From Paludibacteraceae bacterium (GTDB taxonomy: Bacteria > Bacteroidota > Bacteroidia > Bacteroidales > Paludibacteraceae), in the NCBI GenBank assembly GCA_024401555.1, contig JAKSKV010000015.1:1-64000 (forward strand): 64,000 nucleotides of DNA, given 5' to 3'. Shown piece after piece: positions 9,868 to 19,014 of the stretch. Below the pieces are notes generated by a model, which saw only the letters and a list, made by a program, of their open reading frames with translations, did no database searches and was not told the origin of the DNA. How positions within the stretch are numbered: position 1 is the first letter of the stretch; the number at the start of each line of letters is the position of its first letter. The translations under genes and the position numbers were made by a program.

Positions 9868-10953
9868 TCACTTGATAATCACACCGCCACCAACGACCTT
9901 GCCGCCTTGGTAAAGCACAACGGATTGTCCGGGCGTAACACCCCAAACCGGGCTATCAAAGGTCACCTTCAGTTTCACCCCATCCGTCTCCACGGTAGCA
10001 GGAGTGGCTTCACTTCTATAACGGATACGAGCCTCCACACGAGGATTAGTTTGCAATTGTTCCAAATTGACGAATTGACAGTCACGCGCCTTTAGGGAGG
10101 AGCAGAGCAAATCGTCTCGTTCACCCAACTTCACAATGTTCTTCTTCGCATTGATGCCCGCCACATAGCGAGGTTCTCCAAAGGCCACCCTCAAACCTTT
10201 TCGTTGTCCGATGGTATAATTCTGGAAACCCTCATGCTTGCCGATTTTACGTCCCTGCATATCCACAAATTCACCTGGCACACATTTTAGGTCAAAGTCA
10301 GGAACATTCTCCTTGAGGAAGGTACGGTAATCGTCGTTCGGAACAAAGCAAATCTCCTGACTCTCGCTCTTGGTGGAGAGCTTTTCGTAACCACGCTCCT
10401 TCGCCATCGCCCTTACCTGCAATTTGGTATAATCGCCCAACGGAAAGAGTGTGCGTTTCAGGAAAGCCTCCTTGATGCGCCAAAGAAAATAGGTTTGGTC
10501 TTTCAAAGTATCCGCAGCATTGCTCAAATAGTGATGCCCACCCTCCGATACGATGCGCGCATAGTGTCCTGTAGCGATGTAGTCACAGCCCAGCTCGTCG
10601 GCCACCTCCATCAACTTGCCCCACTTGATCGTGGCGTTGCAAAGCACGCAAGGGTTGGGGGTAAATCCACTCATATATTGGTCTATAAAATCTTGGATGA
10701 CCGATTCACGGAATTTCTCACGGAAATCGATAATGTGGTGTTCGAAGCCCAACCGCTCGGCCATGTGCTTCGCCTCCATGATGGCGTCGATGGTGCAACA
10801 TCCCTTCTCCTTGGCGATACAACTCTCCTTCATGCTATCCCAAGTGCGATAGGTGACACCGATTAATTCGTAACCTTGCTCCTGCAACAACACAGCGGAC
10901 ATCGTGCTGTCAATGCCACCGCTCATAGCCATTAAGACCTTTCCCTTTGACAT
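9868..10953 (-). CDS. mnmA: MnmA, tRNA-specific 2-thiouridylase
   Basis: MnmA installs sulfur at position 2 of the wobble uridine in Lys, Glu and Gln tRNAs. The 361 residues show the PP-loop SGGIDST near 9-15, the catalytic Cys in P-C-V-L-C-N near residue 102, the second catalytic Cys in Q-E-I-C-F-V near residue 203, and the central GHYAR and GQRKGL blocks. Its start at 10953 is the first ATG ahead of the P-loop. The downstream J-domain gene follows at 7 bases and is probably co-transcribed. Confidence 0.96.
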   Translation of the reverse strand: MSKGKVLMAMSGGIDSTMSAVLLQEQGYELIGVTYRTWDSMKESCIAKEKGCCTIDAIMEAKHMAERLGFEHHIIDFREKFRESVIQDFIDQYMSGFTPNPCVLCNATIKWGKLMEVADELGCDYIATGHYARIVSEGGHHYLSNAADTLKDQTYFLWRIKEAFLKRTLFPLGDYTKLQVRAMAKERGYEKLSTKSESQEICFVPNDDYRTFLKENVPDFDLKCVPGEFVDMQGRKIGKHEGFQNYTIGQRKGLRVAFGEPRYVAGINAKKNIVKLGERDDLLCSSLKARDCQFVNLEQLQTNPRVEARIRYRSEATPATVETDGVKLKVTFDSPVWGVTPGQSVVLYQGGKVVGGGVIIK

Positions 10954-11049
10954 AAATATAGACGATAAAATTATGTCGCAAAGTTACGATTTAAGAATTA
11001 AGATTTTAGATTTTAGATTAACAAAACAATATTCCAATCAATTAATTTA

Positions 11050-11057
11050 TAACTTTG
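11050..11057 (+). promoter_or_regulatory. -7 promoter element (TAACTTTG)
   Basis: TAACTTTG matches TAnnTTTG and lies 47 bases before the next start codon. No clear TTG is seen at the -33 position. Confidence 0.5.
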
Positions 11058-11103
11058 CATTCAACAGTTATTTAATGTATATCAAACCATCAACATTCAA
11101 GAC

Positions 11104-11817
11104 ATGAAGAGAATAGCATTAGTGGTTGCTTTTATATCATGCGCGTTATACAACGCCGCAGCCCAATCAGACCAAAAATTATCATTAGGAGTCGGCGTAT
11201 TAAGCCACGCTTACCTCAAACAGTTCGTTGAGAACTTCACCATAGTCGACTATTGGTTCCCTGGGGAGCACGACCACGGCACATACAGATACCAGGATAG
11301 GTTTATGCACTCCGTTCCTCTTACCGCAAGCCTCCACTACGAATGCACCGTAGGCAAACATTTCGGATTTGGTATGTGTTTCACTTACGATTACATGAGA
11401 ATGCATCATGACACAGAGATCTGGACGGAAAACGGAACCACGACCAGATACGACGGAGAGATTTGCACCCAATGGGAGATCAGCAACGAAACTGGAAGTA
11501 TCTATCGACACACCTTCAACCTCATGCCAGAGGTGACCATCTATTGGTTCAAAAAGAGACACGTCGCCCTATACAGTCAAGTGGCGGCCGGCATCAGATT
11601 TAACGTCGAGAAGGAGACCATCGATTATTCTAACAGAGAGACAACATCTCTCCAAGAGAAACATTTCACCTGCCACATTTCCGTTGCCGGCGTAGAAGTC
11701 GGAGGTCGCTCATGGCGTGGCTATGCGGCGTTAGGCTACGGAGCGCAAGGCATCTCACAAATCGGTGTGAAACACACATTCCAAGGTATCAATAAAGGTG
11801 AAAAGGATGAAGATTAG
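11104..11817 (+). CDS. Secreted beta-rich protein, probably a small outer-membrane barrel
   Basis: I do not recognise the family. The 237 residues start with a signal peptide ending A-A-A-Q (about residue 21). The rest alternates polar and hydrophobic residues with many aromatics, as in outer-membrane beta barrels (for example F-G-F-G-M-C-F-T-Y-D-Y and A-L-Y-S-Q-V-A-A-G-I-R-F), and the end G-Y-A-A-L-G-Y-G-A-Q-G is typical of late barrel strands. It is alone between the divergent mnmA and an AT-rich gap. Confidence 0.6.
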   Translation: MKRIALVVAFISCALYNAAAQSDQKLSLGVGVLSHAYLKQFVENFTIVDYWFPGEHDHGTYRYQDRFMHSVPLTASLHYECTVGKHFGFGMCFTYDYMRMHHDTEIWTENGTTTRYDGEICTQWEISNETGSIYRHTFNLMPEVTIYWFKKRHVALYSQVAAGIRFNVEKETIDYSNRETTSLQEKHFTCHISVAGVEVGGRSWRGYAALGYGAQGISQIGVKHTFQGINKGEKDED

Positions 11818-11996
11818 AGATTCTTTATTTTTTCGCACATTTAAGGTTGAGGGGAATTTACCCAATCACGAAACTAATAATCAATGTTTTACTATATAAC
11901 ACATTTTTGTCGCAGTCGTTCGAATTAGTTTTAAATTATTCTTCAACAAATTCCTAAAAAATCACGATAAAACTTATTTGAATTCACATATTTTTT

Positions 11997-12004
11997 TAAC
12001 TTTG
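11997..12004 (+). promoter_or_regulatory. -7 promoter element (TAACTTTG) in an AT-rich gap
   Basis: The 252-base gap between the two flanking genes is AT-rich and holds TAACTTTG at 11997-12004, 66 bases ahead of the next ATG. A TTTG at 11977-11980 is 16 bases upstream, shorter than the usual 19-21. Nothing else is seen in the gap. Confidence 0.55.
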
Positions 12005-12069
12005 CAAATATTAAGATTAAACAACGCATAAAAGTTCTGTAAACATTTAATTTATAAAACATCAAAAAA

Positions 12070-12420
12070 ATGAAGAAAGTTTTATTCATCAGTGCTGCTG
12101 TATTGGCACTTTTGGCTTCTTCTTGCAAGAAGGAAGCTAAGGTTGAGGCTCCAGTTGAGACTCCAGTTGAGAACGTAGTAGAGGAGGTTGCTGCAAAGGT
12201 TGAGAGCGCTGCTTCTCAAGAGATCAACGCTGCTTTGGCTGCTATCAAGGTTGCTGCCGAGGCTGCTTCTAAGGAGGACGTTGCTTCTCTAGTTGCTAAG
12301 CTTGCTGAGGTTAAGGCTCAATTCGAGAGCAAGGCTGCAGAGATGAGCGAGGACGAGCAAAGTGCTATCAAGGCTACTTTCAACGAGATCGCTGACCTTG
12401 TTAAGTCTAAGAACAACTAA
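12070..12420 (+). CDS. Small alanine/glutamate-rich helical lipoprotein, probably abundant
   Basis: The 116 residues have a lipoprotein signal with the acceptor Cys at residue 19 (L-A-S-S-C), then an almost wholly helical, Ala/Glu/Lys/Val-rich chain with no recognisable domain. Codon use is extreme and unlike most neighbours: nearly all Ala are GCT or GCA, Lys AAG, Glu GAG, Val GTT, similar to gapA and maeB in this window, which suggests very high expression. A long helical lipidated rod recalls Lpp-type spacer lipoproteins in composition, but homology is not claimed. It has its own promoter and a terminator. Confidence 0.8.
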   Translation: MKKVLFISAAVLALLASSCKKEAKVEAPVETPVENVVEEVAAKVESAASQEINAALAAIKVAAEAASKEDVASLVAKLAEVKAQFESKAAEMSEDEQSAIKATFNEIADLVKSKNN

Positions 12421-12440
12421 TCAGTAGATTGGATTTTAAG

Positions 12441-12478
12441 GAGAACATTGGAGACTTCTTCAGTGTTCTCTCATTTTT
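12441..12478 (+). terminator. Intrinsic terminator
   Basis: GAGAACATTG (12441-12450) pairs with CAGTGTTCTC (12461-12470), one G-T wobble, then a T run. It ends the lipoprotein transcript; partial read-through into the SH3 gene is possible. Confidence 0.8.
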
Positions 12479-12501
12479 TAACAAAAAAAATTCTTTAAAT
12501 C

Positions 12502-12732
12502 ATGGCTATTTATATCGTAACAACAAAGTCATCTAACTTGAACGTTAGAAAGGAGCCTAACACTAACTGCGAGGTAGTAGGAAAGCTTGCAAAGGGAACT
12601 GAGGTTGAGGTGTCAAATATCAATGATGGTTGGGCAACTCTTAGCTTCAATGGTCAAACAGCTTATGCATCTGCAGATTACCTAACACTTAAGGAGGTTT
12701 CCAACGCTGATATTGATGCACTAAAATTCTAA
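12502..12732 (+). CDS. Small bacterial SH3-domain protein
   Basis: The 76 residues are a single SH3_3-type domain: S-S-N-L-N-V-R-K-E-P near residues 10-19, G-K-L-A-K-G-T-E-V-E-V near 28-38 and a final Y-A-S-A-D-Y-L strand near 55-61. Such domains usually bind peptidoglycan or peptides. No signal peptide is present, which is odd for a cell-wall SH3 domain and suggests a cytoplasmic role. Codon use is biased like the preceding lipoprotein gene. Confidence 0.85.
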   Translation: MAIYIVTTKSSNLNVRKEPNTNCEVVGKLAKGTEVEVSNINDGWATLSFNGQTAYASADYLTLKEVSNADIDALKF

Positions 12733-12767
12733 TCTTCGAAAAAAGATTAAATATCACAAACACTCAC

Positions 12768-12803
12768 AAACACTTGTCGTACATACGGCAAGTGTTTTTT
12801 TGT
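12768..12803 (+). terminator. Intrinsic terminator
   Basis: A 13-bp stem (12768-12780 with 12785-12797, one wobble) with a four-base loop and seven T residues follows the SH3 gene. Confidence 0.9.
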
Positions 12804-12920
12804 CACAAACCAATACTACCGAACCGTTTGCTATCATGTGCGTTTGGCAACACAAGAAAGCGTCCCCTAAAAAATTTCAAACAGAATCACGTAAAAAAAA
12901 CTGCAATAGACTATTTTTTA

Positions 12921-12928
12921 TATATTTG
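12921..12928 (+). promoter_or_regulatory. -7 promoter element (TATATTTG) of the hybrid regulator
   Basis: TATATTTG lies 22 bases before the ATG at 12950, giving a short leader. It argues against starts further upstream, which would lie before the promoter and inside the terminator. Confidence 0.65.
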
Positions 12929-12949
12929 CAAGACACATTTTTACGCGGC

Positions 12950-15900
12950 ATGAAAGACACAACACACAATTATTGCGTAATAACATCTCTGAAAGTATGG
13001 ATAATAATATCCTTACTCGCCCCCCTGCACCTCTCATTATCGGCGCAGGAGTATGGTCGTTTTGACCATTTCAGCACTGCGGACGGACTCATATCCGACA
13101 AGGTCTATAGCATGGCCTGCGACACCAACGGTTTCATTTGGATGGCCACGGACTTCGGATTCGACCGATTCGACGGCAAGGAGTTCAAGCACTACAACAG
13201 GATAGAGTACCCATCTCTCCGCAGAGAGGATGTGCTCATCACCCATATCGGAGACAACAACAACATCTACATCGGCGGCTATTATGGTCTGATGGCGGAG
13301 TACGACCAGAAGAGAGACTCTTTGTTCGACAAAATGCCCGCAATCTACGACACGTTACAAAGATACGAAGAGACGGAAGGTTTCTACGAAGCATCCGACG
13401 GTAGGCGTTTCGCATTGACCACAAGCGGCGTCTTCCTTTACGATCCGGCCACTCAGACTTTCGGTAGCGACAACGAAATCTACCAAAGCACCAAGGAGAT
13501 ATATGCCAAGAGCATGTATATCGATAAATATGGACGATATTGGATCGGGTCCATCGACAAATATTACATCCTCGACAAAAACGCTCGTTTGATCAAAGCT
13601 TGCAACCCACCGTCAGAAGGTTGCGGATTTATCTCCAACATCATCCCAATCAACGATCACCAATTGTTGATCACCAACCAAACCAGGGAGATGTGGATAT
13701 TCGACATCAAGGAGGGTGTCATTGAGGAACCTACCCTTTTCAAGGCGCCATTCGGTAACACCATCAAGGTTTTGAAGGACAAAGGTGGCAGATATTGGTT
13801 CGCGACAGACGGGTACGGTTTGTGGTACACGGACGAAGCCATCTCTCCCGATGTGAAATTCCATAATATGCGGCCCTACAACTCCTCGGGAGCTGAGATT
13901 CGGAAGATTTACAGCATGACTACCGATCCCAAAGGAAACTTGTGGATCGGTACCCGAAATTCTGGCATTTGGTGTTACAGGGGCAATGAGCTGACGGGAC
14001 TATCCTTCTCCAAGAACTACGGATTCCCTAAAATCGCCTGTACGGGTGTGGCAGAAGACCAGAATGGCAACATAGTAATCGGTTCGGACGGCACGGGCGT
14101 CTATTTCGTTTCACCCGATTTCAGGAACATCCACTTGGTGGAACTGGAAAACAACAATGTCTGCTCTGTTTCTTCATTGGAGAATGGGGATATTCTTGTT
14201 CCTACCTGGGGAGGAGGAACGCTCATCATTAACGGATCGAATTTCAAGGTTCACTCAGAGAATTACCAAGGCATCTCTCAGGCATGCCGCAGCTATTTCG
14301 GAGCCAACCGATATGGCAAAAACATCTACGTCGGCTCCGCGGGTGACGGACTTTACCAAAAGTTAGGAGACTCGCCTTGGCAGAAGATCACGCTCTCTAA
14401 CGACACCATCGAGCAAAACAAATGGGTGTTCAAAGCCGTGGAGGATCCTTTCGGTAACCTTTGGGTATTGACGACCACCCATCTTTGGAAAATCAGCGAG
14501 GGAAAATGCGAGAACATCAAGATGGAGATCTATTGCGACGACAAGCACACCAGTGTCACATTGTCGGATGGAATATGCGACCAATACGGCAACTTCATCG
14601 CCACAACCGACGCAGGCGTCATCCAAGTACGGGCAGGCAGCAAATATTGTGAACTGTTGGATTTCACACCAATATGCAGCTACCACAGCATCCAAATGGA
14701 TAACAACGGGATATTCTGGACGTCAGGCAACAATGGCATCACACGCATAGACATGGGTAACAAAACCTGTCAGATCTTAACGGACAGCCGCAACAACATT
14801 TCCTCCATGCGGTACTTTGTCTTCAGAAGTAGTTACAAAGACAGCAAAGGTAAAATACACTTCGGCACCAATGACGGATTCGTCTCCTTGGATCCTGCCC
14901 ATCTCACCATCGACACCACCATGTCCTTTATGGCCTTCTCCGACCTTTACATCGGAAACCATAAGGTGAAAAGGGGAAGCGGTCCATTGGAGAAGCACAA
15001 TTTGGGAGAGGGAGAACTTGTTCTTGCCTACAACCAAACCGACATAACCCTTCTCTACGATGCGATCGACTACACCGAGTTCGATCCGATCCAATACCGA
15101 TACAGGCTCAACGGTCTGAAAGAGGAGTGGACCGAGATCTCAGGCAAGAAAAGCATCCACTTCTCACACATTCCGACAGGCAATTACACCCTAATCATAG
15201 AGGCGTTCAGGAACAATAAAGATTGTCAACCCAAACAAATCGAGTTGAAGATCAAGGTGTTACCACCATGGTGGGAGTCTTTGTGGTTTAAAGTCCTATT
15301 AGGCATCGCCGCTTTATTGCTGATCGGCGGTCTCATTTTATTGCGTGTCCGCAGATTGATGGCCTCCAAAAGGGAACTGGAACAAAAGGTGAATGAACGC
15401 ACCTCCGAATTGAAGGAGGCCCTCAACGACAAAGACCGCTTGATTTCCGTGGTGGCGCACGATTTGAAAAATCCGATGTTCGCCATCGTCGGCGCACTGG
15501 AAAACCTCACCAGCAGAGAGACTTCCCTTAGCGAAGAGGAGAGACGACGCATCACCAGCGGCACATACGACTCCGCCAAAGCATTGCAGAACGAGATGCT
15601 GAAGATTTTGGACTGGGCACAGTCCAAGAAGGAGGATATCAGTTGCCACCCAACAGATGTGGACATCCAACACACGGTCATCAACGTCACCCTCCTACTC
15701 GCCAACCTATTAGAGAAGAAGGGCATCCAACTCATCAGAGAGAACAACGTCACACACTTCGCATATGCGGATCCCCGCATGTTGGAGGCGGTCATACGCA
15801 ACCTCATCGGAAACGCCATCAAATTCACGCCATCGGGAGGAACCATCTCCATCTTGTCGTGGATGGACAATAAGAACATCAAGATTGCGGTCAAGGATAC

Positions 15901-16966
15901 GGGCGTCGGCATGAACGAAGCCCAGGTAGAGGCGCTTAAAAACGGTGGCGAAACAGTTTCCCAAAAGGGCACCGACAACGAGAGCGGCACAGGATTGGGC
16001 TACAAGATCTGCAAAAACTACATCCTCCGCAACAACGGATCGATGGATTTGGAGAGCAAGTTGGGCGAAGGTACCACCATTACCATCACTCTCCCCGCCT
16101 CCACCCGCAAGATCGAAATTAAGGAGGAGTACAAGATTGACGACAGAAAGAAGGAGACCGACTACTCCATCCTTACCGGCAACACAGCCCTTATCGTGGA
16201 CGACAATCCGCTCATCTGCGACAACCTCAAGACATTGCTGGCCTCCTACCTCAATGTCATCGTAGCCAACAACGGCAAAGAGGCTTTGTCCTTGGCGGAA
16301 CAACACATGCCAGACATCATCCTCAGCGACGTGGAAATGCCGATCATGAATGGTATCGAAATGAGCAGAGTCATCGACCAGACAGACTCAATCGCCCACA
16401 TTCCTTTGCTATTCCTATCCGCAAGGAACGAGGATTCCGACCGTCTGCTCGGTCTGAAGAGTGGTGCGGTGGATTATATTCCCAAACCATTCAGTCCTGA
16501 AGAGTTGCTCATCAAGGTTTGCAACATTTTGCTGAACAGACAAAAGACACAGAACCATCTGCTCACCCAAATGATGAAGCAATCCTCCGAGGAGGAGGGC
16601 GAAACGCAATCGGAGAGTTCGGAGAAGCGGGAGGAGAAGGTCAACCCATTCGTAAAGCAATTCCTCGCTGTCATCGAGAAGCGTTACATGGAGAGCGACA
16701 TCTCCGTCGAAGACATCGCCAAAGAGATGTGCCTCAGCAAATCCACATTAACCAGAAGGACCAACAGCATCATCGGCAAGACACCTCTGGAGTTGCTGAA
16801 CGAGTTCAGACTAAACGAGGCGCTACGACGACTCAAGGAAGCAGACAGCGAAACCCAGATCAGCGACATCGCCTATACTGTGGGATTCAGTGACCCTGCT
16901 TATTTCAGCAGAAGATTCAGGGAATATTTCGGATACAAACCTTCCCAGGTAATCAACAAGAGTTAA
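12950..16966 (+). CDS. Hybrid two-component system sensor/AraC-type regulator (HTCS)
   Basis: A single 1338-residue protein joins sensor, kinase, receiver and transcription factor. Order: signal/anchor (about 12-35, ending S-A-Q), a two-component propeller of Reg_prop repeats (about 40-690), Y_Y_Y domain (about 704-770), one membrane helix (about 778-798), coiled linker, HisKA with phospho-acceptor His837 in V-A-H-D-L-K-N-P, HATPase (about 935-1050, N-box N-A-I-K-F and GTGLGYK), receiver (about 1078-1200, phospho-acceptor Asp1127, Lys in Y-I-P-K-P), and AraC double HTH (about 1244-1337). All catalytic residues are present. Such regulators usually sense a periplasmic glycan fragment and switch on an adjacent polysaccharide-utilisation locus; no susC/susD or glycosidase gene lies nearby, so its target is elsewhere. 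The start at 12950 follows the promoter and begins the signal anchor. Confidence 0.95.
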   Translation: MKDTTHNYCVITSLKVWIIISLLAPLHLSLSAQEYGRFDHFSTADGLISDKVYSMACDTNGFIWMATDFGFDRFDGKEFKHYNRIEYPSLRREDVLITHIGDNNNIYIGGYYGLMAEYDQKRDSLFDKMPAIYDTLQRYEETEGFYEASDGRRFALTTSGVFLYDPATQTFGSDNEIYQSTKEIYAKSMYIDKYGRYWIGSIDKYYILDKNARLIKACNPPSEGCGFISNIIPINDHQLLITNQTREMWIFDIKEGVIEEPTLFKAPFGNTIKVLKDKGGRYWFATDGYGLWYTDEAISPDVKFHNMRPYNSSGAEIRKIYSMTTDPKGNLWIGTRNSGIWCYRGNELTGLSFSKNYGFPKIACTGVAEDQNGNIVIGSDGTGVYFVSPDFRNIHLVELENNNVCSVSSLENGDILVPTWGGGTLIINGSNFKVHSENYQGISQACRSYFGANRYGKNIYVGSAGDGLYQKLGDSPWQKITLSNDTIEQNKWVFKAVEDPFGNLWVLTTTHLWKISEGKCENIKMEIYCDDKHTSVTLSDGICDQYGNFIATTDAGVIQVRAGSKYCELLDFTPICSYHSIQMDNNGIFWTSGNNGITRIDMGNKTCQILTDSRNNISSMRYFVFRSSYKDSKGKIHFGTNDGFVSLDPAHLTIDTTMSFMAFSDLYIGNHKVKRGSGPLEKHNLGEGELVLAYNQTDITLLYDAIDYTEFDPIQYRYRLNGLKEEWTEISGKKSIHFSHIPTGNYTLIIEAFRNNKDCQPKQIELKIKVLPPWWESLWFKVLLGIAALLLIGGLILLRVRRLMASKRELEQKVNERTSELKEALNDKDRLISVVAHDLKNPMFAIVGALENLTSRETSLSEEERRRITSGTYDSAKALQNEMLKILDWAQSKKEDISCHPTDVDIQHTVINVTLLLANLLEKKGIQLIRENNVTHFAYADPRMLEAVIRNLIGNAIKFTPSGGTISILSWMDNKNIKIAVKDTGVGMNEAQVEALKNGGETVSQKGTDNESGTGLGYKICKNYILRNNGSMDLESKLGEGTTITITLPASTRKIEIKEEYKIDDRKKETDYSILTGNTALIVDDNPLICDNLKTLLASYLNVIVANNGKEALSLAEQHMPDIILSDVEMPIMNGIEMSRVIDQTDSIAHIPLLFLSARNEDSDRLLGLKSGAVDYIPKPFSPEELLIKVCNILLNRQKTQNHLLTQMMKQSSEEEGETQSESSEKREEKVNPFVKQFLAVIEKRYMESDISVEDIAKEMCLSKSTLTRRTNSIIGKTPLELLNEFRLNEALRRLKEADSETQISDIAYTVGFSDPAYFSRRFREYFGYKPSQVINKS

Positions 16967-16991
16967 GAGTTAAGAATTTTTCAAAAAACGC

Positions 16992-16999
16992 TAACTTTG
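16992..16999 (+). promoter_or_regulatory. -7 promoter element (TAACTTTG) of the coaX operon
   Basis: TAACTTTG lies 24 bases before the coaX ATG and is the probable promoter for the coaX to lptC run. Confidence 0.6.
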
Positions 17000-17022
17000 C
17001 ATCGTTTTGAAACGATAAGGGA

Positions 17023-17745
17023 ATGAGAAATTTAATCATTGATCAAGGAAACTCATCATGTAAAATAGACCTATTCGAAGGTGGGCAATCTATTTTCCAC
17101 CAAAGGATAGAGCGACTCACCACGGATTTTTTAGCGCAATTCGCGACTGAACACACTTGGGAAGAGGCGATCCTCTCATCCGTAGTCGGCGAGGACGAGG
17201 CTTTGGACCAATGGATAACGGAACATTCCAAGCGCTACATCCGTTTAAGTGCGGATACCCAACTGCCCATCGGCAACCTTTACAAAACGCCCAAAACATT
17301 AGGGAAGGACCGCATTGCCGTATGCGTGGGGGCCAACTATCTCCAACCCAATCGTAACTTGCTGGTCATAGACGCTGGTACTGCCATCACCTACGACATC
17401 GTCAACGCGAACAACGAATATGTGGGAGGAAATATAGCCATGGGCATCAACATGCGATTCAAAGCGCTTCACGCCTTCACGAAAAAACTGCCTTTGGTGA
17501 CGGCGCAAGAGGAGGTTCCATTGACCGGTTCCAATACGGAAGAGGCTATTTTATCAGGCGTCACCAATGGGTTGGCTTTCGAAATTGACGGTTTTATCAA
17601 CTCATACAAAGCCATTTACCCTGAACTTTTAGTGTTTTTAACAGGTGGAAACGCAAAATACTTTGAAAAAAGGATAAAAAATAGCACCTTTGTAGTTCAA
17701 AACTTATTATCAATCGGATTAAACCGAATTCTTACTTTCAGATGA
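17023..17745 (+). CDS. coaX: CoaX, type III pantothenate kinase
   Basis: CoaX phosphorylates pantothenate, the first step of coenzyme A synthesis, in the cytoplasm. The 240 residues show the ASKHA-type phosphate loop I-D-Q-G-N-S-S near 6-12, the V-I-D-A-G-T-A-I-T-Y block near residue 115-124 and the G-G-N-I-A-M-G segment near 133. Its stop overlaps the next start by four bases, so it is translationally coupled to an outer-membrane protein gene, the arrangement common in Bacteroidales. Confidence 0.95.
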   Translation: MRNLIIDQGNSSCKIDLFEGGQSIFHQRIERLTTDFLAQFATEHTWEEAILSSVVGEDEALDQWITEHSKRYIRLSADTQLPIGNLYKTPKTLGKDRIAVCVGANYLQPNRNLLVIDAGTAITYDIVNANNEYVGGNIAMGINMRFKALHAFTKKLPLVTAQEEVPLTGSNTEEAILSGVTNGLAFEIDGFINSYKAIYPELLVFLTGGNAKYFEKRIKNSTFVVQNLLSIGLNRILTFR

Positions 17746-18989
17746 TAAAGAGAGTTGCACTTATAGGAATATTCATAGCGGGACTTTGTTGTGGCGCAGC
17801 CGCGCAGAACAGCACAAGTTCACCATATACACGCCACGGCTTCGGAAATATCAACGAGTCAGGTTTCGGACAGAGCATCAGCATGGGCGGACTCTCTTCG
17901 GGACTCCGTTCGTCGCAATTCACCAATCCAGCAAACCCAGCATCCTACACAGCCATCGACTCCCTCAATTTCAGAATTGAGGCGGGTATCGGTTTGATGG
18001 TCAGCAAGTTTTCCGACAGCGAAGGGAAAGACCACCTTTTGGATGGTAATCTCGAACACTTGGCCGTACATTTTCCTATCAAAAAATGGGTGGCGTTAAG
18101 TTTGGGAATACGCCCCTACTCCATCGTAGGATATAACTCCTCCTACCAAACGACCAAAGTCACGGAGGTAACCGGGGACACACTGGTTAGCCAATACAAC
18201 TACACTGGTAAGGGAGGTATCAACCAGCTTTACCTCGGTTTGGGATTCCGTCCTTGGAAAGCCTTCTCCGTAGGAGCCAACCTGCTTTACCATTTCGGCA
18301 CCATCGAGCACAACAGCGCCGTCACCTTCAACAAGGACTATTCATACAGAACCCTCCAGACACAGGAAATCAGGGTGCGTGACCTTTGCGCCAACTTCGG
18401 TGCGCAAGGCACCATCAGCATCAAAGAAGACCAATCTTTGACTCTAGGTGTCACCTACCAATTCAAGTCGGAGATCAAGTCGGAGGCATCCAAGACAATC
18501 GTGACCACCGACACCACAGTGTTAAATTATGATAATAATTTCGACACACCGCACGCTTTTGGCATGGGTTTTGTATATCAATTTAATAGAAGGTTGCTCG
18601 TAGGATTCGACTACAAAAGGACCCTTTGGTCCGGTGCGAGATTCTTCGGAGAGAAACCTTTCGAGGACGTGAACAGTTACATCATAGGAGCGCAATACCT
18701 TCCTGACCCAATGTCGAGGAAGTATTACCAGAGGATGTACTACCGTTGCGGAGTGAACGTAAGTAAAACATACTACAAAGTAAACGATGAGAGACTCAAT
18801 AAATTTACAATAAACGCAGGAATTGGATTCCCTCTCAAAAAAGGCTTAGACCCAACCGTTATCAATGTAGGGTTTGAATACGGTCAAAACGGAAAGACCG
18901 ACAACGGACTTGTGAAGGAGCAATCCTTCAAGGGTACAATCAGCGCCACCATCAACGAGCGTTGGTTTGTAAAACGGAGATTAGATTAA
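17742..18989 (+). CDS. Outer-membrane beta-barrel protein downstream of coaX
   Basis: The 415 residues have a cleavable signal peptide (A-A-A-Q near residue 22), then a segment starting S-P-Y-T-R-H-G-F-G-N that is typical of the conserved putative outer-membrane transporter found after coaX in this order. S-M-G-G and N-P-A-S-Y motifs resemble the N-terminal part of FadL/PorV-like barrels, and the end is rich in strands (G-F-E-Y-G-Q). Function unknown. ATG overlaps the coaX stop (ATGA). Confidence 0.8.
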   Translation: MIKRVALIGIFIAGLCCGAAAQNSTSSPYTRHGFGNINESGFGQSISMGGLSSGLRSSQFTNPANPASYTAIDSLNFRIEAGIGLMVSKFSDSEGKDHLLDGNLEHLAVHFPIKKWVALSLGIRPYSIVGYNSSYQTTKVTEVTGDTLVSQYNYTGKGGINQLYLGLGFRPWKAFSVGANLLYHFGTIEHNSAVTFNKDYSYRTLQTQEIRVRDLCANFGAQGTISIKEDQSLTLGVTYQFKSEIKSEASKTIVTTDTTVLNYDNNFDTPHAFGMGFVYQFNRRLLVGFDYKRTLWSGARFFGEKPFEDVNSYIIGAQYLPDPMSRKYYQRMYYRCGVNVSKTYYKVNDERLNKFTINAGIGFPLKKGLDPTVINVGFEYGQNGKTDNGLVKEQSFKGTISATINERWFVKRRLD

Positions 18990-19014
18990 AAAAAACAATT
19001 AAAACTTCTGTGAT

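Noticed and set aside
10904..11107. 67-residue frame spanning the mnmA start and the following gap
   Set aside because: It is antisense to mnmA and covers a promoter; composition is that of AT-rich intergenic DNA.
12800..12949. Upstream extension of the hybrid regulator
   Set aside because: It begins in a terminator and crosses the -7 promoter element; the signal anchor starts at 12950.
15226..15990. 254-residue frame opposite the kinase part of the hybrid regulator
   Set aside because: Shadow of a well-supported coding region; no domain, promoter or sensible start.
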